DNA of 64,000 bases from Amyelois transitella (Eukaryota > Arthropoda > Insecta > Lepidoptera > Pyralidae). The position numbers and the translations under genes were made by a program. This document shows, in pieces, positions 1 to 11,100 of this stretch; position 1 is the first letter of the stretch; each line of letters begins with the position of its first letter. Under the pieces are notes generated by a model. The model worked only from the letters and a program-made list of their open reading frames with translations, was not told the origin of the DNA and did not search any database. Where the stretch lies: assembly GCF_032362555.1 (NCBI RefSeq), contig NC_083522.1, forward strand, positions 7,170,001 through 7,234,000. The letters run 5' to 3'.

Positions 1-2057
1 TTTTATATTTTAATGCTAATCGATATTACGATAAGGATAGCTACTTGTCTGTTGATGGGATACGTATTTTATACTTGTGTGTAACTCACTTCACTATGCA
101 CAGAGTATGAGTTGGAATATAATTTTATTAAAAAATAACTCAATTATCGTCAAAAAACTTGGATTAAGAATGTAACCTTGTATAATTTGTTTTGGTGTCA
201 CAAATGTAATGGCCGCCATTACATGAAACCCGGAGAATAAACGAAACGCTTCATAAAGATGATAAATTATGTTATTTTCGTGATGAACTACTGAGTTTCG
301 CACGCGAAGTAAAAACATGTAATGCATATTGTCATGTCTATGTCTAATGGGGTAGACAAAGCCTCATATGTTGTCCGATGCGGTAGTAACTTTTATTAGA
401 ATTTATTTTTGATGTAACGTGACGTTTTGACAAAGCACCAAATTTTCAATATTAGATTATTTGAAGAATACATCTAAAATTTTATCTTGCCCGACGTTAC
501 GATTAATAAAATATTTCCATATTATTATATTTTTTGCTCCCAGACCAAAATAAATTTAAGAAAATGTTTGCGCAAAATGTTACCTGGTCGAACTAAGCCG
601 CGAGTTACGTCCGTTTCCGCAAATGAAAACGGTACGAAGCCTTGCCCTGACGGAGTTTGAGAACAATTGCGAATTCTGTAAGTCCCATTTCAATTACCAA
701 AAATAAAGAGTCTTGCCACAAGTTAAACGAGAATATATTAAGCGTTCATTGTTATGCTAATTACTTATCGAGCTCGCAAAATAAGCCCGCCATTTTGTCG
801 TCAACGCATACATAATTTTTGATATAACATCGTATACCTACCAATTATGACTTGTTAAGCGAGATGGCAGGTAACAAATTAATAGAAACTTACATGCTGT
901 GCCGATTCCATGTAAGAAAAACGAAGAATAAGAACCACTAACAAACAAATAAGTAATCGTGTTGGAATGCCTTGCGATCCCATGATGTCCTCAAAATGGC
1001 AAGAAGAGCGCACGGAGTGGTTTTAATGGTGGGTAGGTACACTCTTCCAAATGAAGACCCGGGGGGTCGTCTTTAAAAAGTATTAGTTTACTTTTATTCT
1101 TTTTCATATTTAATTATTTACTAGCGATGCTCCAATGTGACCTTCTGTTTAATTATAATTATTTTGTATATGTAAGCTATAAAATATTCAAAAGATTTTG
1201 CTTGAGTAAGAAACAGGAACAAGTTGTCACGTTATATAACTAATTTGTTTTTGTTGTTAAATACAACTGCTATGCGAACTATAAAAATAAACACCGCACA
1301 AAATGATTAAGTTATAGATATAATTAAAATAAAACCTTCAAATTTGGCTGGACGTAAATAATAGCCCTTTTTTATTTTTTCATATTTCTGTTTTTTTTTT
1401 CCATATATAATAAAGGATTTCTACGCATACTACAAATTCTTATATTGATAAATGAACCAACAACACTGACATCAAACGCTGTATATATTTAAAATATGAT
1501 ATTCAATATTAAAATATTCACCGCTGGCATCAAAAGAATTTCAATTTTGTGTTCTATCTTCCTCTTTTATATTTTAAAAGGTGGTCTTTGGGGAAGAATG
1601 TTGTTAGAATGTTTAGTTGTAATATTTTTTGAATTCTTATTTTCTTTGTTACTTACTATATATAAAAGTCTACTTTGTATTGACCGTTATCGGTCAATTC
1701 ATACTCGTAATACCTCAGTGTTTTGTTAACGATACTCAATACAACTGTCATCCAGCTTTCTCTATCTTTTCAAGACTGTTGGCTCTGCCGTTACATTGAC
1801 GTGACGTTTGTATATTTGTAACGAACAAATTCAAAACTACAGGACTGATTTTCACAAAATTAAAAAAAATGACCTTCAAAAGTGATATAGGCTACAACTT
1901 TTCTGGAATTTCCCACGGTAGCGAAGCCCCGCGCAAATGCTAGTAATATATATAATGTGCTTATATTAAAGTTAATTAATTTGTCTTGTCTTTCTACGAC
2001 TCGAGCTTATGAGTCTCCTGTAAATTTTTAATTAATTAAGATATTGTTTGTTCACAG
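1..2057. other. Presumed phosphatase intron; no exon identified
   Basis: The sequence is AT-rich, with one retroelement fragment at 1797-1945. The exon that should supply the KNRY loop of D1 was not found here and probably lies further upstream. Confidence 0.5.
1797..1945 (+). repeat. Lepidopteran retroelement 3' fragment
   Basis: A stretch with 'ACGGGATTTTCACA'-type wording, ending in GCGAAGCCCCGCGCAAATGCTAG, matches the style of widely dispersed insect LINE or SINE 3' ends. It is like the fragments at 22350 and 28025. It is not coding. Confidence 0.4.
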
Positions 2058-2134
2058 ACGACTACAATCGAGTGGTGCTAGATACCGTAGACCGGGAGCC
2101 TGACTCCGATTATATTAATGCTTCCTATATAGAT
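2058..2134 (+). CDS. PTP exon a: D1 DYINASYID segment
   Basis: Acceptor ttcacag and donor GTGAGT flank 77 bases. The translation ends [10 protein letters not shown], a conserved PTP strand. The exon enters with two bases of a split codon and leaves in phase 0. It is the first PTP exon visible; upstream exons were not found. Confidence 0.93.
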
Positions 2135-5100
2135 GTGAGTATGAAATAAAGTTTATTTTTGTCTGGTTAAAAAGAGTAACGCTGGAAGGAAATGACAACG
2201 AAAAGGATGAATGTACCTTGAACGAATCGGGGACTTCCACACATACAGATCAGGAAAAATACGTGCTCAGGCACGGCCAAGATTAGTCTTGACCCAAAAT
2301 AATGCTCTTTTATATAAAAATCTTCTATTTATCTAAATTTATTAAAAAGGAGACACGGACTTAGATAATGACGCACAGCCCAGTAAGTCAGACCATCTGA
2401 CCTGTAGGGATTTCTAGAAATTTCCGCTGGAGAGACGAAACAGGAAATAAATTCTTCTTTCATTCAATGAAATGAAATTCTCCGCGGGACTTAAGTTTGG
2501 AAAACAATGTCGATGTTTTCTATTTAATTCCTAGACAAAGTAGTAGGATGAAAAGACTCAGTAACATGAACTCTGTGATTTGATTAAAAACTGATTTCAG
2601 TTCACATTTCAGTGAAATAAAATATATTTGTATATGAATTTTTGAAAGTATAAATATCTATTTCTTCGATATGTGTATGTTTTTCTGGTTTCTGTTTGTA
2701 CGTACTAACATATACTCACGTCAATATCCCTTGCGGGGTAGACAGAGTCAACAGTCTCGGAAAGAATGATAGGCTACGCTTAGCTGTATGGTTATGATGA
2801 AATTGAGATTCAGATAGACTGAAAGGGCACGGTGAGTTATATAGTTCAATGATGGAATGGCCCAAAAGAAGAAGAGAAAAAGCGAAAAAGAAAACGAAAA
2901 GAATCCAAGTTATAAGCCTTTAGACGCAAGAAATGGCGTGGTCCTGAACTAATGTGCCGGGAACCACACGGCTTCTGTTCGATTCTTCCTCATTCTTATC
3001 GTTCTTTGATGTTATTGGAGTCTTAGATGTTCACCTACTTTATTACGTTTCTTTTTTGACTCATTATCCTTGAGACACCATTTTCGAACTACATATATTT
3101 GTGTGATTCCTCCTTTTATATTTATTTACCTCCACTATGTACTATAATTGTAGGCCACTAAAGCAACCTAACCCAGGATTTTTTTCATAACTGGACGCCG
3201 CCGTCCTTTATAACGTCATGACTTGCGATAAGAGGGATTGACCCTTGTCATCTCAGAAAGTATAAGTATGCTCTTGGGCCGGCATTGTTGGGCACCAATC
3301 CGATTGAATGTTTTTGCAAATATTTTACTTACATTGCATTGATGCAATGACCAGGATGGAGGGAAGATTGTTTCTAATATTAATCCTCTTTACGAGTAAA
3401 AGCCTTTTTAAAGCGTGTGAGTGCATAGATATCGCTGGAACTGGCAAATATTAATCATCATTATTATTCAGAGTAAAAACTAATTTTTTTATAACAAACT
3501 CTCTTTGTGACTCTTTCTCTCTCACAGCGTATGTGTGAGTAGGTTGATTAAGCAGTGCCCATAAAAAAGTTAATTATGCAGGCGAGAGAGGCTTTTTTGG
3601 CCATTTTTTTGCTTACAACTCTTTGCCGCTTGATTTTGCCAATATTGGCATTCTTTGACAAGGGTTATATGATCAGTTTGGCGTCAGTTCAGTCCATCTG
3701 CTTGGCCCGGCTAAAATGTTTTCGCTTTTGTTGGGACCAAAGAGAGAGTCGGCAACCCTGATTAGGATTGATTACACGAAGATGAACAGAATATTTAATT
3801 AAAATTATATACACACCGGTGTATATCATGTGGGAAGATAAAGCAATTACAGTTAAGAAATACCTAATTATTACTCTTTCCGTGATCATTTTTAATTGTT
3901 AGCAAGAACCATTTAAAAAATCTTCAAGACTTGGAGCGTCGGTGGTCGAATTGGTAAGGTTCCATGTGAAAATGTGTAATACTCAGAAAGGCACAGGTTC
4001 GAATCCCATCTCGGTAACAAAGTCTATTTTAGAAGTTATGTAGTGCTCTAACGATGAGAGAAAACACCGTGAGGAGACCAGCACATTCAGGCAACTGGAT
4101 GTGTAACCATGATCGATCCAATACGGGTTAGGGTCCCCTGTAAAGGTTTTTTTTATTTTATTTGTTTCAGCTATATGTTTATTTGTCACTAGCTGTAAAG
4201 GTTAGAAAGCTCAGATGGAAGTCACATCAACAAGTAAAGGCATATCCCAGGCTCCTCTCCAGAGTGGTGAGGATGCAACTGAGACTAAATCCAGGAGGAC
4301 TAAAGCAGTAATCCAAGCCTGCGTTGCTCTATAGATCTCAGTTTCGTAACGTCCCAAATTGAATCTAGTAATGTAATTTTTTTCATTGTTTCCATGTGCA
4401 GTTATTTATAACATAATGTTTTGTTCGTAGAGTGTACTAAAACCAAACGCGTACATAGTGACGCAGGGGCCAACCGAGGACACAGTGGTGTGTTTCTGGA
4501 GAATGATCTGGCAGGAGAGGGCGGCGGCCATCGTCATGCTCACCAAGACCTTCGACTTCATCAAAGTGAGTCACCATTTTTTGTTACCTACATATTCGCC
4601 TTGGTGTATGTATATACATGGCTTAATTTTTATTCGTTATCAAGAGATTCCCTAGAAATGGATGGAGTGTCAGAATTAGAGGACACTAAATTTTGTAAAG
4701 TCAAGTAGTGCGCCTTTAAAGAAAGCAAACTCGAAAGCATCTTTTGTAATCGACTTCTTTAATTAATTTTGATGCCCATTATTTTATGTTTAATTATTAA
4801 ATTAAGTCCATTAGCCAAAAAATAAATAATTGTTGGCCATATTATTAACAATGCACAACGATTTTTTTTAAACTGTATATTAATCACATGAGGACAGTCA
4901 GTGTAGCTTGGAAACTGTGTAGATGTCACTGCTACGAAACTCGTAGCACAGCTACGCATGGCGTCTACGACTCTGTACTTGCTACGCGTTTTCTACCTCC
5001 GAAATTTTTTTATATAAACGTGCCCTAATATTAAATTCTAAGCGTTTGACTTAAATTTTATGCGTTTTTTATACGCAGTATATATTTCAGTGAAATTAAG

Positions 5101-8100
5101 GAACGAGCAGTATTTTCTAACTCTGAAGTATCCGAAAATAAATTTATTAGCTATTGGGTCTTAAAAAACAGCTTTCGAAAATCCGATTCCTCGGGACAGA
5201 AAAGTTAAACATACACAAAGACAGAAACAACACAAATTTTGATGGAACAAAAACAGGATTAAATCTTATTAAGTAAACTCTTTGTTTTGTTATTGACTTG
5301 TATAATCTGCCAAAAATTATTTTATTTCGAAGATAAATTGTAAATGTTGCGTTTGAAAGGTTGATCTAAAAATAAGATGTTGTTTTTCCAGCTTTCTGTC
5401 AGAAAACATTTTTACCAACCAAGAAATCATTATTTCTGGAGCCACCTTCCTTATTTCTTTAGATATAGACCATAAGTTAACTCAGAGCCAATTGCTAACA
5501 TATTCTCTCTGTAAATTTTTATTTCTTTTCTTTTATTTTATCATAATCTAAATTTACCTGATTTATTTTAGTGATAAGGTGGCCTATTGCTGCAATGTTT
5601 TTACATAGTGGTTAGTATAACATGTCAAACAGTAGACTTTACGCGGATGAGATGATGATGACGATACTTAAAAAGTGAACCAAAAAGTGGGCCGTTATAA
5701 AAATTTTCACACTGTCCGTGACATCGTAACGACAAAATTTATCATAATCTCCCAAGTTTATTCCCGGTTGTACACTTAGCGGTAGCGCTCGAGAATGGGC
5801 TTTAAAAACAAATTATCACAAGGGAATTTCGGATTCCATTAGACGCAATTCGGTCCCATCACGATTATCCTGCAAGTTTGTCTCAATATCGCGGGCCATT
5901 TTCTAACAAATTGACTAGTACGCCTACACCAGTAGGGTGATCGAATTTCGCCCTAATGGAATAAAGAAAATGGGTGTGCGTGACATACAATATCTTGGTG
6001 GAGATCGGTTTCCCAATGATTTATTTTTACTTCACACCTCGTCACAGATTAATACAAACCTATATTATTTCTCCAAACGTCGGTGGTGGTTGCTATAATT
6101 AAGTTTTTGACTCCAAGATTTGATATAGACCTATTTTTATTATGTTTACATCATTCTTTTATTCGTTCAGGAAAAGTTGTACGAGTGGTACGCATAGCTC
6201 AATTCGCTGGATTTATAATTTGGCAAGTTTGTTCCTTACCAGGTCTAGTGGAATTCCTGCGGGAATTTCTTAAATTCCCCCGAGTGGGGATATTCACGGG
6301 ATTTATTATTTCACTTAAGTGAAGCTTGCTTGAATAAAAGAAACTTATGTGACCAACACATGCAATATATTTCAAACTGTTTTCACAATTTCAGCTAGAG
6401 CGCTCGTGGCTTCACTAAACCCCTCTGAGGTTAAACGTCTGGGTTAGAGTAACTTTAAGCCGCGTCGCTCTCGAATTCACGCGCCTCTGAAATATTCAGA
6501 GAAACGACGAACAAAACAACAGACAAATCCTTCACTCTCTTTCTGGAACCAGTGAAGAGTTTAACATTTCACATTTATGTTCAGAGTTACGCCTTCTGAC
6601 GAATCGTATGCTTTGTATTAGTTCATTATTTGGGATTGCATTATATTTTTTTTTGCATTATTATTAATTTAGAGATTTAACAGATTTATTAATAGTCACA
6701 TATCACATATTTATCCTTCATGGAATAGTCAGAACTTGTCATAAGATTAAGGCCCTGTTAAACTGAATGCCTTAATGATGGAATCGAAATTCAGAGTTAG
6801 TGACAACATCGCCTAAAAGGATAGAAGAAGAAGTTACCAATAGATTGAAAACTTGTGATATAAATATATTTGGAACTAAATATATTTATATCACAAGTTT
6901 TGGAAGCACAGGAATCTGGAAATTTCAAAGGAACAAATATTAGACTAAAGATTTATCATGGTGGTCGGAGATATAAAATACCTTAAAGAGTAAGGCAATT
7001 TTTTTTCAATATTTCACTGGTTAAAATTTATATTGTTGTTTTTGAAATAAATAAATATGAATATAGAAGCACTGCGCAAAACTTAGTTCTTAACAAAATG
7101 TGGGTAAAAATAGTACAGAATAAAATATATTTCCCATCGATTAATTTGAGCAATGCGTTGTAAAAGGATCTAAACATCAAAGAAGATGTGTTCCCTCAAT
7201 CCGTTTAAGATGTGCGCTTGAACGAGCTCGTACCTTCAAGGTTTGAAGTTAAGTCAATACATGTACAAGTACCTACTTATCTACATACACAAGGGTGGTT
7301 TAAAAGCTTAGTAAACATTTTCTGTTGGAGATTTTGGTTCACATTGTGCCCACTAAGAGAATTTATTTTGCGAATTAACTGTCAATTGGAACTATCCCTG
7401 TATCTGTCTTCCCAGATACATTCAACTTGGGGATTATCAAGGCAAGAGTGAATTGGCATTGAGTTTGCGTGCACCACCTTAGTTAGGTCTTATCTTGCTT
7501 ACCACCAGGCGGCTTTATCGCATTATGCAATTTCGTCCAGGCAACAACACACAACAAGAACATTTCGTGAGAGAGAATTTGCTTGCGGAGAGGTTTATAT
7601 TTTATTTTCGTCGTTCATTGTATTTATAGCTTCAAAACATGAGACAGTGACATCGATATCTTTTAAGAGGATACAAAGCAATATCGCATCCTCTGTTTCC
7701 TATAATGATGCACGGTGTGAAAGAGGACGAGTTACCCAGTGGAGCGGTGAGCAAAAATTTGCGAATATTTTTCGCTCTATTTGGCGGCGTTAGAGCCGCA
7801 AATAGCGAGATTCCCGAAGAACAACCCATGTGTTTACAATCAAGCTTTCCATCCGTTCACAAGGAACACATTGATAAATAGATTTTTCTTTATTTACACG
7901 TATAATATATTCGATACACTGCGCTGCCTCGAAATGCCCGAATATTTGTATAGGCTAATGTATATTCAAAGTTTCTCGTATATAATGTATATAATTCAAA
8001 TAAAAGCCCGTGTATAATTAAAATAAAAATACCCCAAATTAAATTACAATTATCTATTCAATGGGTTTGATCGGAAATAAATAAAATATGAGAATCATTA

Positions 8101-11100
8101 CGTGGTTCAAACTAATTTTATTGTAACAACTCTGCAATCTCATGTCCGAGTAAACGTGGCTTTCTTAGGCCTGCGAATATTGGCTCTTTAAACTTGTATG
8201 TACGTGGAATGTGTGTAATTTTAATAAAGATTAAGTATTTATTGTAGGGTTGGTTCTGTTCACTTTTAATTTGGGATCTGCGCTGCTCGTCCAATTTTCT
8301 TTACATTATGAAACGCCGCATGTTCCTAACTAGAATATGCGATGGGGCGATTTTTAATAAATCTAAAATGGCGGAGTTGCTTAATATTAGTTCGTAGTTC
8401 CCGTCGTAAAAATAAGTTTCTTATTTAGTCTTCATTGCAGGAATTAAGAGAGGAGAGGATTGTGAGATCATTAAGTGATTCGTCCCTTTTATATGGGAAC
8501 AAATCACTTAAATTGTGTTATCCAAAAGCACGTTATTGTAATCAGATGTAGTTTGACCTACGGTGATGAAGCATTTTTAATAAATTATTAAGGCAAAAGC
8601 GTAATATTGTTCCAATTTGTTCAGATGCCAGTGGACATGCACGTTGAAGTCAGGTTGAGGTTATTTATATTATCTTGAGGGTATAACAAACCTCATCACC
8701 GCCCCAGGACGTGATATTATATGTAGTCTTGCATTTGTTACTAGTGACAACATTTACGAAATGCCTTTTGGTAACTGGTTCAAACCCTTTGGTTAGATTT
8801 CCCTGCAAATGCTGCGGAGGTCAACCGGGAATCGCTTCGTGAAAAAAATCTGACTAACTCTATGATCATGGTCAAATTGCGCACCTCGGGATCCTCTCCT
8901 GAGTGATGAGGATGTAACCGGGACTCAAGCCAGGAGGAAGAAGACTAAGTTTATGAACAGACGTATTTATTTGATGATTTTTTTAAAGGTAATGTGCGTG
9001 CAGTACTGGCCTCCAAATAAGGAGAAGGACGAGACTTACGGCGACATCAGCGTCGGCATCGTGCAAGAGGAGGAACTGGCTAATTTCCACATACGCACCT
9101 TCAGGCTTTACAAGACTGAGAAAGATGTAAGTATTCAATAATGAAAAAGAAGAATAAGAAGTAAAATCAATTGTTGACTTACCCTTATTTGAGATCTTTT
9201 TCTATATATAACCCCTAAAAATAAAATCTTAATACCCCTAATTTTTACTTTAATACCGTTGCTAATGGTGTTGTATTGAAGAAGAAGGTATTTCATTTAT
9301 TTCATTTAAATCGAAATCATAATTAGATTAAGTTCCATGATATCTTGATAAGTACAGAATTTTAATATTTTTATCAAGTTTTAAAATTGAAAGATAAATT
9401 TACATACATACATACATATCGTCACGTCTATATCCCTTGCGGGGTAGACAGAGCCAACAATCTTGAAAAGACTGAATGGCCACATTCAGCTATTTGGCTT
9501 AATGATAGAATTGAGATTCAAATAGTGACAGGTTGCTAGCCCATCGCCTAAAAAAGAATCCCAAGTTTGTAAGCCTATCCCTAAGTCGCCTTTTACGACA
9601 TCCATGAGATAGAGATGGAGTGGTCCTATTCTTTTTTGTATTGGTGCCGGGAACCACACGGCACGGGAGAAAGAATTAAAGATAAATTTAATTAAACAAA
9701 ACTTAAGGTACGTTTGTACAAATAATTACAATGGTGGTCTTCATTTTTTAAACTGTTTTACCTAAACATGATGCTATACCTTAGAAGATACCGGAATAAC
9801 CTGACAATGGTGACGTTTTTCCAGGTGGTGGTGGAAGAACGTTTCATCCTACAGTTCCACTACACGCAATGGCACTCTCACACTTGTCCGTTCAGCAACG
9901 CTTTATTGGAGTTCCGCAGGCGGGTCCGCGCCGTCGTCGGCCGACGATTGGCCACCAATCCCGCCGCTGGACCTATGGTAGTTCATTGCAAGTAAGGACA
10001 TATCAAAACTATATATAATTTTCTGATCATTCTTTTACTTTTCCCACTTTATGTTTTGGGTCTAATACCTATATGTTAGTTTTTATATGTAAGTATAGAA
10101 TACCGATTTCGATAGTTTTCTCTGCTAAATTATGTCATTTGCCATCATTTGACACTCTTAATTCTGCCTTTGGCAAAAAAAAATTTGAATTTTATACAAT
10201 ATTTATTCCCCTTCGTCAAAATCATTATGGGGAATCTTCCCATATTTTTTTAACTGATCTAGGAATGTTTCTTACTAAACTTTAAAACCAGAACCGGTTA
10301 TCAAATACCTTATCCTAATTTTCCTCTTTTAGTGACGGAGGAGGTAGATCCGGAGTCTACTTAGCAATTGATGCAAATCTCGAATTAGCAGAAGAAGAAG
10401 ACTGCTTTGATGTTTATGGCTATTTGAAGAAGCTGCGACAATCTAGAAAAGGCCTTATAGAAAACGAGGTATTGGAACATAAATTTGTTTCAGAACTAAT
10501 TTTCATCATATCTTAGAAACTCTTATATATATCCGTTCTTGGCTAGAGTGGAGAATTTTTACAAATTCTCTTCTCAAAGTTGCAGATATCCTTAAAGTTT
10601 TACATATACATAGAACTTGGCATAGACAGTAATTATTCCGATTTTGATCTCATAATTTAATCATATAAAAAGGCTGAGAATACCACTGCAACACAAAGAT
10701 GATACAGAGAGAGCGTCATTAATCAAACGTCTTTCAAACCAACAGGAACAATACAAATTCGTGTACGACACATTAGAGGAGCATGTCGTCTGCGGCGTGT
10801 CCTGGTTTCCTGTGTCGGAACTGTCACAAAGACTGAAGCAGAAGTCCCAAAGAGACCCGGTGTCGAAGCTGAATGAGTACCAGAAGGAGTACCAGCAGAT
10901 CTGCAAGCAGACGCCGAGGTTCACAATAGGAGACTGCGCTGGGGGTCACAGGGGAGACAATAGAGAGAAGAATAGGGACGTTCTCGTGGTGCCACGTAAG
11001 TTTAGAAAGTTCACTGACAATATTGAAGCTAATATTGAATTAAGGATGAATGAAGCTAATATTGAATTAAGGATGAATGAAGCTAATATTGATAAAAGAG

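Larger units (their letters stand above)
4566..8988 (+). other. Large phosphatase intron
   Basis: It is bounded by donor GTGAGT after exon b and the acceptor before exon c. It contains a 24-bp-arm palindrome (6848-6901) and a repeat near 8761-8945. Otherwise no supported feature. Confidence 0.8.

Noticed and set aside
555-675. Open frame of ~40 codons ending near a good GTAAGT donor, considered as an upstream phosphatase exon
   Set aside because: No fitting acceptor was found and the translation shows no PTP juxtamembrane or KNRY motif.
3940-4010. Second tRNA-like segment with GGTTCGAATCCC
   Set aside because: No acceptor stem, an irregular arm between A and B boxes, and a SINE-like body downstream.
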